DNA of 64,000 bases from Mesostigma viride (GCA_009746045.1 RPFO01000310.1:355234-419233), one strand, 5' to 3'; counted from the stretch's first letter, positions 46,557-59,506 are shown. Notes: generated by a model not told the origin, from the sequence alone. Made by a program: numbers and translations.

Positions 46557-48492
46557 ATGGAGCCCGATGTGTCTCGGTGGAAAATCATCTATCCATGCTA
46601 CATCAACTCAAAGAAAACTATTGCTGAGGGGCGTCTGATCGGGGTATCCAAAGCGGTAGACAACCCGACAATCGCGGAAATCCAAGCCACGTTAACACAC
46701 TTGAAAATGCCTCTGCGGGTGGAGGTGAGTTAGTATTCATGGCAGGCGAATGATTTGCCTTCGGTTTCCTGTGGGAGGAGGGGGTACACACACGCGCACG
46801 GTCATTCATGCCCAAGGGCTAGTATCCGGCATTTTACCCCTGTCAGGCATCTGCAAACCACTCCTTTGTGCCCTGCCCCCTCTTCCGCCCACCCCTCCCC
46901 CCGCTATCCTCCCTCCCCCAACCCCAACCTGGTGGGCTCCTCCTAAGTCTCGGTTCCAAGCCATATTTATAGCTTCGCTCCCTTCTCTCAAGGCCAACAT
47001 GAAGGGTTTCAGGGTCTGCCAGCTGCCCCTCTGCTCCGGCTCCTCTTTGGGCTCGGCAACTTCATATCGAGAACATTCACCCCTGTTCCAGCCCCCACAG
47101 GCCCCCTTCAGTTTTAAGGTCATAACAGAATAAGGCAGTTCTTGCCAAAGTCGGAAGGGGCGGGTTATGTAGTTCTGCTCTGTCTACACTGGGTTCATTA
47201 AAGCCGGAAGGGGTGGGTCAATATCTGCCTCGCCAGGAAGCGTGCTTGTATCAATGAGACAGTTATATTGTATATTTGATTGTGAGAGCCAGCCCTGCCC
47301 AACTACATTCATCATGTTATTTAAATACGGTTACCTTGCCTATTCACGTGGGTATTTGCGGTGTCGGCTTTTGCCCTGTTCGTCTACCCGCTATACAAGT
47401 CCATCTCGAAAGCCCCTATCTGTTGTACGCTTTGTTCGTCCCGTTGTCTGTATCCTTTGCCCCTCCCTTGCGCTCCCTAAGTTGCTGCCTCGTTTTCCCT
47501 GCCTCCTCATTTTCCTCACTAAATGATACTTGCCGTGTGCTCCCCCAGACTTCCTCTTTCTCTTGCGCCCCTTTCAGGTTTCCTCCCTGCACGGTCTTGC
47601 CTGCTTCCCTTACTCACAGGATAATGTTGCACCCCCTCCCCTGACCGACTCCCGTGTCTCGGTTGCCCCCCCCTCTTGTCCTACTCTTCCGCCTCTACTT
47701 CTCCCGCAAGCCCCACTGCATGGTCCCCCCCCACCTCATCATCCCCTCCGACCGTATCATCCCCCCCCACCGCATCGTACCCCCCCCACACACACCGCAG
47801 GCGGACAAGTGCTACTCGCGCGACTACATGCAGCGGGGGCGTGTGCGTGTGCAGCTCAAAAACGCGGACGGGACGCTGGTGAATCCAACCTTCCCAAACC
47901 GTGAGTGTACAGCATTATGTTGATAACAGCAGGTTCGAGCCACCATGGTCCGGATTCTCCAGATGTCTGGCCTGCGCTGGTTGTCTTATTGATAGGACTA
48001 GTGAGTGTGTCGTAGTACAATTTATCTTGTTACTGATATGAATATGATTGAAGTGCATAACGGTTTAATGAGATGGACAGGGCTGTGAGCAGTGTTGCAT
48101 TTGGCACGTCGTAACCCTGCAGGAAGACCACCAGCTCCTCAATCTTAGAAAACTATCAGTGCGTTGTAGACTGCTACACGAGTTGTTGCGTGGTTGCCCG
48201 CCTTTTGACATGACCAGGGCTGCTGTACTGAGGGTCCGCATGTCTGCACCCACGCGTGTGCCTTTGTGTGGCTGTGCCATGTGCCACACCCTCTTGCCCC
48301 GCGCCCTGTGCACCATATTTATCATACATATATTATACATATTCACCTTCAGGGCATGCACTGCTCCTGGAGATAGCGAGGCTGATCCCACTACATGTGT
48401 CGCGCGCCAAGAAGGACCAAGGACAAAGCGCGGCTTCGAGCGGAGGGGCGTCTGGGAAGGCCGGGAAGGGAGGGTCGAAGAAGAAGAAGTAG
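46557..48492 (+). CDS. SRP19: Signal recognition particle 19 kDa subunit
   Basis: Exons: 46557-46724, 47801-47900, 48353-48492; 135 codons (human SRP19 has 144). SRP19 binds helices 6 and 8 of SRP RNA and prepares it for SRP54, so this cell targets proteins to the ER in the usual way. Signatures: WKIIYPCYINSKKTIAEGRL, GVSKAVDNPTIAEI, YSRDYMQRGRVRVQLKNADG, FPNRHALLLEIARLIPLHVS (over the exon 2/3 join) and a Lys-rich end GGSKKKK, matching the animal KGKGKKKK tail. I chose the ATG at 46557; the in-frame codon upstream at 46548 is TTG. Intron 2 contains a copy of dispersed repeat E. Complete and apparently functional. Confidence 0.95.
47921..47998 (+). repeat. Dispersed repeat E, copy 3, in SRP19 intron 2
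   Basis: GATAACAGCAGGTTCGAGCC, ACCATGGTCCGGATTCTCCA and GTCTGGCCTGCGCTGGTTGT. It starts about 20 bp from the exon 2 donor and lacks the left part of the repeat. Confidence 0.7.
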
Positions 48493-49103
48493 AGGGAACT
48501 TACTTTCTGGTGACAACTGTCCATTTCCACGTGTGGACTGCTTTTTTACCGCCTTCTTGGCGGCAGGGTATATGTTAAGTGCGCAAGAACTTTGGACATG
48601 TCATTGAACAAGGGTTGGGGATTTACAGGCAAGACATTGCCGTAGCCTGCAGCTCCCAGATCGTGGCCGAAAGTGTCATGTCGGCTACACGGTGAAAGCG
48701 CCGGCGAATTCCTGTCCTGTCTCTTATGCAGAGCACGCTTCTGGGTTTCGTGGTTTTCCCAGCAGTTCATCGTGGGGTGCCTAAAGAACTGGCAGCTTCC
48801 TCGCAGTCTGTGCAGAAACAATCTGGCAGACAGGCTTTCGAACGTTATGCGGGTGGACATGAACGCGTGCCTGGTAGCTAGGCATGCGTATACGCAGGAC
48901 GCAAGCGAGTCTCGCAAACGCACATGGCCTCTCGCTTTGCGCTGGGAGATATACGGTCGTGCAACATGTGGTTTTCTTGGCCTGCACACTCAATTTAAGT
49001 TAATTAATAAGCATGTGACTGCATTTAGCCGTGAATATCACTATCGCTTCGTCTTTCTAAGACGCACATGCTGATATAATTTTCCGAATCTAAAACGCAA
49101 TAT
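48493..49103. other. SRP19 3' flank and retroelement edge
   Basis: No gene. At 48999-49030 TTAATTAATAAGCATGTGACTG is a degraded family D hairpin and tail in minus orientation, next to the 5' end of the ORF1 element that follows. Confidence 0.4.
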
Positions 49104-50445
49104 ATGGCGCACAAACGCGCCTCGACGCAACGCAGCCTGGCGGCTGCGCTCGGCAATGAAAATACGTCTGCAGCTCAGGCTGCAGCTTCGCCTTCAGGTC
49201 CGGCAGGCGGCGATGACACTAGTCGTGCACTGGTGGTCGTCCAGCAACCCCCCGGGCTTAACGCCTGCATCGCCTGACCCCAAGCGCACCCGCCCAGCCG
49301 ACGACACAGGAGGGTCTTCACGCCCAGAACCGAGCTTTCGGCCCCGGCCTTTCAAGGTCGCAGATTACGACTGGGCCACCATTTCTCCGACCGATGCTAT
49401 GCGCTGCATCTTCTTCGGGGATTACGCTTCGCTTTACGACCTGTGCCTCCATTTCCACTCCATCAATCGCCTCCTCTGCCCAGACGGCAGCCGCTGGGCC
49501 CACATCTACGGGCTGTCCGGCTGCGCCCGCCCCCATCTCCAGCACGCCATCCTCAACTCCCTTCTCCAGCGCTCTGACGCCGAGATCTGGGCTCCATCCC
49601 TTTCCGTCCCCACCCTCCGCTCCATCCTCACGGAAGCCTTTCAGCAGCACGTGACCCCCCTTGCTGCCGACATAGCAGCAATCGGCGGCACGCTGACTGC
49701 TGAACTTCCTCACATTTCCACCGCCGCCGCCTCCACCTCCACTGCCATTTCCGCCTCCACTGCCGACATCAAAGCCCAGCTCCTCGACCTCGACCAACGC
49801 CTTCAAGCCACCGCCAACGCCCTTGAGAGCTTGCATGACACCGCCGGCCTCACCGCCCAGGCGGTGAAGGACATCGCCGCCCAGCCGGCTCCTGATGGCC
49901 CGGCCGGCGATGCTCCCTCCACCTGGGCGGACTTGCTTAAGCAACACACCACCTCCACCACCTCCACCATCTCGGCACAACTCAAGCAACAAGCCCTCGA
50001 CCTTCGCGAGGAAGCCGACATCGCCCGGCGCAGCCACAATGTCATCGTCAAGCACTTCGACCAGCAGGCAGGTGAGACCTCCACGAGCCTTCTTGAGGCA
50101 TTTAAGCGCGCCATTCTTGCCCCCATGTTACTCACTGGTGAGCTGGACATGTCGGCTGTCCGCCTCCCCCGCGCGCGGGGGAAGGCTGGCCCGGCACCCG
50201 TGCTCCTCACCTTTAAGTACATGGCGGACAAGCTGGCGTTCCTTAAATGCCGCAAGAAGCTCTCGGAGACTCGCTTCACGCTGGACGACGACTTGACCCT
50301 GGCCCAGCAACAGCGGCGACGCGAGCTATGGCCGACCTACCTTCAGCTCCGGCAGAGCGCAAGGGGGAAGCCGGTATACTGGAGGGGGGCGGTCATCCAC
50401 GTTGACCACAAGCCCTGGCAGCCCCCTCCTGCCACCTCAGACTAG
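49104..50445 (+). CDS. ORF1-like (gag-like) protein of a retroelement
   Basis: A 429-codon frame is open from 49156 to 50445. A better N-terminus begins at ATG 49104 (MAHKRASTQRSLAAALGNEN, then TSRALVVVQQPPG) in another frame. The two join if one base is gained or lost in the C6 run at 49248-49253 (inference). Domains seen: a Pro/Ser-rich N-terminus; YDWATISPTDAMRCIFFGDY; a Leu-rich helical region; a Ser/Thr/Ala coiled-coil-like stretch (DLDQRLQATANALESLHDTA); and a basic C-terminus (KLAFLKCRKKLSETRFTLDD, LAQQQRRRELWPTYLQLRQS, PVYWRGAVIHVDHKPW). This coiled coil plus basic C-terminal order fits RNA-binding ORF1 proteins. Fragments recur at 5548, 23376, 39345 and 40317. Confidence 0.72.
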
Positions 50446-50900
50446 GAATATATATTATACCAGTAGTGTAGATTAGTAAGGCTTAGCCTAGCATGTGGCC
50501 CACGCGCATGTGCGCCCATAATGGCCCCCATGGATGATGCCTTCAACATTTAGCCATGCTTTGTCTATAATGGGACCCCCATGGATGTTGCATTAAGAAT
50601 TTCGCCATGCTATGCCATGCAGAGAGATGCTCTCTGTCGAGAAGCCATGTCCTAGCTCTTGTATAGCCATGATGATCTTCCTCCCTCACAGGCATGCTCC
50701 CCCCTTACCCGGGCATAGCGTGATAGACCATGGGGGTGCAGGTGCCCTGGTGCACCTAGAGCAGGGGTAGCTTACATTCCCACCCTTGCATGAAGTAGCC
50801 TAGAACGTATTAAAAGCCATATGCCCCTTCTCAGGGCTATGTGCTACATCTACTCCCAACGGAGTGATGTTGATAATTAATTAATTAATTAATTAATTTG
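49104..50900 (+). mobile_element. ORF1-only non-LTR-like retroelement, most complete copy (family B)
   Basis: Consists of an ORF1 (49104-50445), a 3' UTR and a terminal module: TATTAAAAGCC, CCCCTTCTCAGGG, a hairpin CTCCCAACGGAG (50862-50873) and a TTAA tail repeated five or six times to about 50900. No endonuclease, RT or RNase H frame lies between ORF1 and the tail. The layout parallels mammalian HAL1, an L1 derivative with ORF1 only. Confidence 0.8.
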
Positions 50901-51137
50901 ACTGCACACTAATATAAGTTGTCACTTACTAATAACCTGATTTCATCGATAACTTGTGTCCATGCAGATCATGCCATGCCTGGCAGTCCGGCCTGCGTTA
51001 CCCGTGCTGCTGCAATCATTCATGGATACGAAAGGCATGCATGCAAGCCATGAGTCGACTGTACCTACTATGCGCTGTCAAGGACTTGGGAGCCACATTG
51101 CCATGCAGGTGTATTTCAGCAGCAAAAAGTCAGTATC
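50901..51137. other. No gene recognised
   Basis: Short stretch between the retroelement tail and the Harbinger-like MITE. Confidence 0.4.
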
Positions 51138-51140
51138 TTA

Positions 51141-51661
51141 GGCGCCTCTCACGCTTGAGCGCCCGGAACCTGTTTTTTTGTCGGATCCGTCCCGGCCTGT
51201 CCCAGGTTTTTTTGGTGCTTGGGACAAGCACCATTTCCGTAGCCTAATTCCAATCCTATTCGCGTCCAGTTTCTTAACTTGTGATCGTGAAGTTTCGGCA
51301 CGCACGGGAAAAAATATGTCCAGCTGAACAAAAAATTACTACATCGGATTCCAAACTATGTACTAGGTACGGTACATTGGGCAGGACGCACGACTTTCGT
51401 TCAGCACACGTTCAGAGCAGCACTATTTACCTTTTCCCGGCCTGTCCCAACGAAAAAACGTGGGACAGGCCGGGACAAGCCTTGCCCAGCCAAACCGCAG
51501 GGCGCCGCGCCGAACCACTTGGAATTTAGGTTCGCGCCGAGGTCAAGCGTGAGAGCCCCGAGCCAGAAAACGACCGGTTTTGGCCGAGCGTGAGAGGGAA
51601 CTTTGGGACAGAGGCCGTACCCCTGAAAAAATCAGTTTCGGAACCGAGCGTGAGAGCCGCC
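51141..51661. mobile_element. Harbinger-like MITE with TTA target duplication
   Basis: Left end GGCGCCTCTCACGCTTGAGC, right end (reverse strand) GGCGGCTCTCACGCTCGG, flanked by TTA at 51138-51140 and 51662-51664. A 3-bp TTA duplication and G-starting ends suit PIF/Harbinger. Inside are an inverted pair of GGCCTGTCCCA motifs (51192 and the palindrome at about 51437-51480) and extra copies of AGCGTGAGAG near 51544 and 51578. No transposase. Confidence 0.75.
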
Positions 51662-51664
51662 TTA

Positions 51665-52224
51665 GATCCAGCTGTAGATTCCAATTTAAAAACATGACCT
51701 AGAAACAGGAAGATCTCGATACTGGTGTGCGGTCGCCACAATTCCACAAAGTTCTGCGGTACCTACCAAGCGCAAAGAGTATAACTCAGGCCAGAAATGT
51801 AAGGAAGACGTAAATGTACAGTTATGCCTCAATAATAACTCTGCGTATGAATCAAGGTGTCATGGCTCGGTAGCTGACATCGATGATTGCATCGCAAACA
51901 TTCGCACGCTGCCAAGTGACACGCCAGTCAAATGGCAAAAAAAGAAAGCCATCAAGCTTGAAGGTCCCCTGCAATGCCCCAGAAGATCGTCAAGGCATCT
52001 TCCAAGCTCGTCTGCACATCTAGACAAACAATTCAATAAATGGCACACCTGGTGTGACGTTGGCACACCCAGGGACACTGTCTCCCTTGATAGTATTGCG
52101 GAAACCTGCAGCCCGGAAATCTGTGCTTGCAGTGGCAGGCTGACCAGTAAGTCAGCCTACCGTGCTGGCCCTGGCATCCCTGCTCGCCCCGTGCAGGCTA
52201 TCAATTGAGACAACAGGGTATAAG
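51665..52224. other. No gene recognised
   Basis: Downstream flank of PF20. No ORF, repeat family or motif that I can support. Confidence 0.35.
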
Positions 52225-52350
52225 ACCACAGGCTATCAATGAGACAACCAGCGCAGGCCAGAAATCTGGAGAATCCAGACCATGGTGGCTCGAGCCTGCC
52301 GTTATCTTATCCGCGATTTCGAGTCATTCAGGATGATGGACATGAATGAA
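52225..52350 (-). repeat. Dispersed repeat E, copy 4, in the PF20 3' UTR
   Basis: Minus strand: CATCATCCTGAATGACTCGA, GCGGATAAGATAACGGCAGG, ACCATGGTCTGGATTCTCCA, CTGGCCTGCGCTGGTTGTCT. It begins within about 20 bp of the PF20 stop codon, so either E inserted there or the other copies carry PF20-derived 3' UTR sequence. Confidence 0.65.
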
Positions 52351-52355
52351 GATGG

Positions 52356-55300
52356 CTATGACCAGAGGCGGAATGTGTTGTCCGATCCTGCAGACACCAG
52401 GAATTTGCTGGCGGCGTCAAACACGACCGCCTGGACCGCATCCTCGTGGCCGTTGAACTCCTTGGCGAGGGACATGTCCTTGACGTTGAAGCTGGAAGCA
52501 TCCAACAAGGCACATGCAAAGAATAATATTGTCACAGTTAGGAGCGGGAAGGAGCTAGTACTCAGGGCAGTACTCAGCGACATACCCACAGGAGGGAAAT
52601 TCTAAGTAACAAGACCATCCAAACCTGTCATAATTAATTAATTACTCCAAACCAGGGGTGGCATGTTTGTCTGTGTAGCAAGTACCGCGTCAACAACCGC
52701 GGCAGCAACGGGCAAGTCCCCGAATCCAAACCACAACACAGCACCTGCATTCCACGCCCCTGTAACTAGGTGTTCGATACCTGCAACCATGAGCGGCTGT
52801 TGGTATTGCAGTCTGCAGTAAGCGCAGAGCCAATGCCTGCATCACCAACTCCATTCACCCACTCATACGTCTGTAATGGACCATCTGCCAAACTCCGCGA
52901 TGATTTCAGTATTAGGCCATTCACCATCTTCCCCTGACATAGCCCATTCCTTTCCCTCACACTTTGATTACCGATCCCCCAGGCTGACCACTATATAGGT
53001 GCACTCAGCACCCTCACAAACAGATAGATCTGATCACCACCCTCACCGTTCGATGGGCTCATACCTCACCTTGTTCAATTGATTCTTCCAATCCAACCTA
53101 CCCTCACTCGATGGAGCCATTCAGCACTTCAACCACACAATGGACCCATCACCATTCGCGTCCCCTAAAACCACCCTGCCCCGCAAACCACCCCATGCAG
53201 CACACCCACCCTTTACGACACATCATCCCACCCTCAGCCTGGTCCTATTCCCACCGCTAACCCCTCAAACCACCCCATTCACCGCGCTCAGCATATGATC
53301 GTACCGTTTCCCAAACCTCTTATCGCTACATCACGCTCTTGTCGTCATACTGATGGCAGTATCACCCCCATTCCCTTACCGCGCTCACCATTTGATGGCA
53401 CAACCCCCCACCCACTTATCCCGTCGTTATATCACCCCCCATTCCCTGACCGCGCTCACCATTTGATGGCACAACCCCCCACCAACTTATCCCGCCGTTA
53501 TATCACCCCCCATTCCCTGACCGCGCTCACCATTTGATGGCACAACCCCCCACCCACTTATCCCGTCGTCATATCACCCCCCATTCCCTGACCGCGCTCA
53601 CCATTTGATGGAGCCATCATCGCCCGCCACCGCGAGCACCTGCCCGCTCGCGTCGAAGCAGCACTTGTTGGCCGGGTGGGGGCCCACGTTGATCGTGCCG
53701 CGCTCCGTCACCGTGCGCACGTCCCACAGCTTGACCAGGCCGTCCGCGTCCGTGGAGGCGACCAGGTCGCCCTGGGTAGGATGATAGTAGTAGGGAAGCA
53801 CAATAGGGATTCATAACAATAGGGAATCATTATCGGGATAACGCAGTCCAAAGCAAGCAAAACAAAAATCGGAGAAGCACCCCACCATTTTTCATACTTG
53901 TCTTGAACTTGGGACACTGCCTCGTTGCGCCAAGTCCAGATTGTATGATAGGTGATGATGATAATAGGGATAGTAAGATAATAATAGGCAATGATGACAA
54001 TAGTGAGGAGAAGATGAGGGGACACACCGTAGTTGTGAGCAGGAAGGGTTAGATTAGGAAAATGCTGGGATCAGGGGATTAGCTGGAGGCAACCAGTCAG
54101 CCAGAAGAGTTTCTATAAGGTGATTGAACGATAGAGAAGAGGGTGATAGCATAATATGAAAATTTGTACGGTGAACGTGAGGGGGTACCGTGAGTGATGC
54201 AGCACTGGAGAGCATAGGTAAGGGATGGGGGCATATGACACGTTTCCGACACGTTTGGTTAGGGTTGCACACGCGTTCGGGAATGGACACCATTGGTCAA
54301 AGTCAGTTAAGAGGAAAGGAGAGTGCGGGTGGACAGCTACGGTGGGACACAAATATAAGGACGCCCATGAGAAATGATTTATATGTCGAGGCATCAGGGG
54401 CATCGGGTAAGGGCATGGGACCGCGACAGCAAAACAACACCACAGGCGATCATAAATCAGGTCAGGATCACTTAGGTTATCATTCAAACATTGTTTTACG
54501 GTCATCAGGATCATTTGACGTGAGAGGTGAGTGCGTGTAAGTCGGGGCTGCGGGAGGAACTAGATAGGCAAACGGGCAAGGACTTTAAAAGCCATCCTCT
54601 TCATGCAATTGCTCACGTCACCAACAAGGGGGCAACGATAGCTGTCAATTTCCTTCGGGTTTTCGGGCAGCGTTCTTGAGGTACATCTCATTCACACGCT
54701 ACCATCATAATCAACAATACATTCTGTAGATACTTCCGTCACCCCCACGTGAGAGAGACCATCGCCAGCGAGCGCGCACCTGCAGGTTGAATGTGACGCA
54801 GTTGCACGAGTTGAGGTGGCCGTAGAAGGTCTGAGTGCACAGCCCCGTGCGCGCGTCCCACAGGGATACGGTCTTGTCGCTCGACCCGGTAGCCAGGCTG
54901 CTGCTGAAGGGCTGCCACGCGACCGAGTTGACGCTGTCTACGTGGCCGCGGAACGCCTGGCGGCACTTGCGGCTGGACGATGGGACAGGGTGCGGAGATA
55001 CCACAGGATTCATGTGAGGACACTTCGCTGGTTGTGTACTTGATTCACTGGTACACTTCAATGGTAGTGTACTATATTCACTGGTAAACTGCACTCGTGG
55101 TGTAATTTATTCGCTGGTGAACTTCACTCTTAGTGTACTTCACGTGCAGCTGGGATGTGACACGGAGCAGCATCATGGACCATGTGGGCATCGTGGAGCA
55201 GCATCACGGACGGTCATGGACCACAGTGGGTGTTTGCTGAGGAGCGCATCACTTGAAGAGACACTTGGGAGAGGTCAAGGACCAGGGAAGGCACTTGCGG

Positions 55301-58300
55301 CTGGCGGATGGCACGTGGTGCGAGCAGCGATACCATGGAGCGCAGGAAGGACGTTTGGTAGACGTTGACGACGTTTGGCTGATGTCATTTGGTAGCGATT
55401 ATGCATCCATTGGTAGCGATTATGCACCAGTGCACACATGTGCAGCTAACAGACAGCCCAGGGCGCGAGGTGAGAATTTGAGCGCTAAGACGGGGAGCGT
55501 TAGAGCGCTAGCCTGGGGAGCGTTTGGCAAAAGGCTAGAATCATGGAGAGCACTTCACGGTGGTTGCATGGACGATTGGGGAACGGGGCAGGGGAGATGG
55601 GTGCGGAGACCCATAATAAGCGGGAGCACGCAGTAAGCGGGAGGGATGAAGTACCAGCACGTGCGATGGACAGGTGGCAGGAAACACCCGATTGATTACA
55701 GGAGGGAAAGCGATGCCGGACTAGACAAAGCTCGAGTAAATATTTTTGGGGAAAAAAAAAATACAAGGCAAGTTGCGCCCGCGAAAATGAGGATGCTATA
55801 ATGCAGGGAGATTCTGGGGCCAGGAGCCCCCTAAATGCACAACCCCAACCCCATCTTTCCCCCTCTGTCCCCTCCACGCCCCCGTCCCCTCGCCCCCCAT
55901 CCCCCGCCACCAGTCTGATAAACCGCCGTCATGTAGGAAGTAGTGTCACACGCACAGCACACATGGACAGATTGTACATGGATGGCCCAACCACGACCTG
56001 CAGCACGCCCGAAACCACATGTCTGTCACATCAGGGCTGTGCGCGCACCTGTGCACCTCCAGCACATTTTACTTATTGGTATACAAGAAGACAGCACTGT
56101 GTGCGCACGCCTGTGCACGTCCCACACATATTGCATGCTACTAAACCATGCCAGTACTGCGCGCAAGCGCACCTGTGCACATCCCAGAGCCGTGCGCTGT
56201 GGTCGAGCGAGCAGCTGAGCACAAAGTCGCCCGTGTGGTGGAAGTCCACGTCCCACACCGCCTGCGTGTGCTCCGCGAACGTCATCGTGCAGCGCGCCTG
56301 CTCAAAGTCCCACAGCTTCACCGTGCCATCGCCAGAGGCCGACGCCAGGTGCGACCCGCTGCACGTGTGGGTGGATGGGGTGGGGGTGGGGGAACAATAG
56401 TTTAAAAATAGGGGGGAAAAAAGAACGAAATGCCCCCAAATGCTAAATCTACAGGAATGGAGACGGGGTGGGATGGGGGGGAGGGAAACAAGGTTGCATT
56501 TTGATGGTGACATGGGTGGAGTGGGTTGATTGGTGGATGGGAATATGAGGCATAGATGGCACACCATATACGATGCCATGGCTGGCATAATTTTCATCAG
56601 GATGACGTGCAACCGAGTGGAACGCCACAAGAAGAGATGCAACAGGGCGAGCTGCATTTTTCATTGCCTTTAGATGAGCAGGGGTTAGCTTGTTGTGTGT
56701 AGAGCCAAGGGGGACAAATGCAACACGCACGCATCAAACGGAGAACGAGGGACCCGGAACGAGGTGCAGGGCCAAGCAGGGCTGGGAGGAACGCGCTCAT
56801 CATGGCACGGCACTCAACCAGGTGGACCCTTAACCTGCCACCCAGCCCTTGCGGCCATCACCGCTGTGTGCGACCACTCTTCTTGACGGGAACTGGAGTA
56901 ATTGGTGAATCAGGCACGCGCTCCCAATGTTGTGCCGGCGAGCACGGTACGACCAGATCAGAGTGCTTTCCATCCCTGCTGGTTGCACAACGAGAGGGGA
57001 GGCAGAGGCTCCCCTGTCCCCTCATGCCCGAGGGCGAGCCGCAGCTGCAGTAAACACTACTCTACAGGAAAGGTCCCCAGGGAAGGTTGCCGGGAAAGAT
57101 TTCTCGCTCTGGGAGCCAGCTTGTCACCATCCCTTTGCTCATAGCTACACGAGCCCAGCGCAGGCACTCACAGCGGGCGGAAGCTGATGCTGGCCACCTC
57201 GTCCGTGGAGTTGCTAGCTCCCATGGGCATCGCTGTCCTATGGCATTGTGTGGCCACCAGCGCTCCAGGGTGCCCTGCTCTAGGGGTCGCATACCCTAGT
57301 TCTAGCGGTCGATTCTACACGTCGGCCGTTCTACACTATCTCTATATAACTACCGTCGTTCTAGACTATCTCGATATCACAAAAGGTATTCTACTCACAG
57401 AGGGTGGAAGCTGATGCCGGCCACCCAATCCTTGTGGCCGTCACCGCTCATGATCAGGTCCCCGTTGGGCAGCGACCACATCTTCCACGTGCGGTCGTCC
57501 GACGCGGTGGCCACAATGGGCTTGCTTGGGTGCATCGCAAGGCTGGCGTACGCAACGGTGAGTGGGGGGGGTAGAGGGGGCCGGGGGCAGGGGGCATGAC
57601 AAGCATCAGGTATGACAAGGAGGAGCAGTGAAGGTGAAAAAAAATCAAAGACAATACATCACAAGGCTGGCATACGCAAGGTGATAGGGGAGGTGGTGAG
57701 GGGGGGAGGATGAGAATTGCAGCACCAGGGTAAGTTATATATAATGACAATATGCATCGCAAGGCTGGTGGATGCAACGGTGTGTGTGAAGGAGGGGGCA
57801 AGCATTAAAAACAGGGTCGGACAGTGGGAGAGACGAGGGTTGAAAATACGCAAAGGATGCATCATCAGGCTGAACCACGCAACGGCATGGCAGGGGAAAG
57901 GGGGGGAGGAGGGAGGGATCAGGATTGCACATACGGAAACGATACACTGGGGATATGTACGCTGACCGACGTCACGTGGCCCTTGGGCGTCTCCTCTTCG
58001 TGCGCACACTACCAGACAGCACTGCTCTCATATCACGCTCACTGATTGCACGACTCATTTGCCGTGTGCCACGTACTTGCTGACCGACATCACGTGGCCC
58101 TTAAATGTCTTCTTGAGGCCCATGCCGGACACGGCGGCCGGCGGGATCTCCATTTCCAGGTACGGGTTCCGGTACACCACCGCGCCAGGCAACGCCGCCT
58201 CTGACCCGCCACCCTCCGCCTTCTTGACCGTGCCCTTGGCGGCGGTTGTGGCGGCGCCAGCCTTGGGCTTGGCGGTGGCGCCGCCCGCGTCGGGCTTTGT

Positions 58301-59437
58301 GGTCGCTTGCTGCGAGGCACCGCCCTCGAGGCCATAGCTGGCCTCCGCTTGCTGCAGGGTCGCCTCCAGTGCTGCCACCTGGCGGGGGGGGGGGGCAGGC
58401 AGATGATGTCAGGGGCAAGGATTGATTAGAGTGGTGATGAATCAGACTATGCGAGCGACTCCAGGGGGTGGTATGGTTGGGCAGGAGAGCGGTTGGCATC
58501 AGGAGAATGGTTGAACCGGTGTAGTGGGGTGCCCCACGAAACAAACAAACCAGCGCAAGTTTGTCCTCTGTCCCTACTCCCCTGGCCACTTGTTTTGCCC
58601 ACCATTTCTCGAACAGGGCATTCACGGCACTTGGCTAGTTTCGCCACCTCCGCCCGCGGAGACACGCGAGTCTTCAACTCATCAAGCCATCTGCACATTG
58701 GCCACCAATGAGGGGTCATGGATCATACACAACCTTCATCGTGACTACTAAAGAAGCCACGCAGACAAACCCAAGGGGGTCAGTTAGGCACGTTGTGGAA
58801 TGAGCTCGTCTGCTCATTAACGCACCCACTCACGACTTGACCCACTATCCACCTTGGCCCACCACGCACCGTGGCCTGATTCAGACTCATGATTGAGTAC
58901 AATCATCAGGTCATTAACATTCAACTCAACCCAAAAGAACGACTAATCACTAACAATTAATGACCCATGCACTCAAGCCCCCCAACCCCAACCCCAACCC
59001 CCCTCCACACACACATCCTTTTGCCTGTCCCTCTACTCGTTCCCCCACCTTGGCCTGCAGCCGGTCACGCTCGAGCCGCATGAGCATGCGCTCCTTCATC
59101 GCCGCCTCGTACTTGGCCTTGAGCTCGACGACCGTCGGCTCGTACTGCGCGTAGTGCTTCTTGAGCCGCTTGATGTCCTCCACGAGCTTGTTCTTCTCCT
59201 GCGTCACGCGCTTGTGGTGCATGCGGTGGAAGTCGCGCTCCTTGCGGAACTTGTCCCATGTGGCCGTCGCCTTCCTGGGTTGGGGGGGCAGGAAGAGTCA
59301 AAAGGGGGACCAGGGAGGGGGGAAGGGAAGGAGGGATCAGAGAGAGCTGTGGAGTGGGTGGGAGGCGGGGCGGCAAGAGGCGGCGGGCCCACGGCGGGGG
59401 GCCAGGGGGCGGAGGGAGGCGAGGGGGGGGGGGGGGG

Positions 59438-59506
<69 letters not shown>

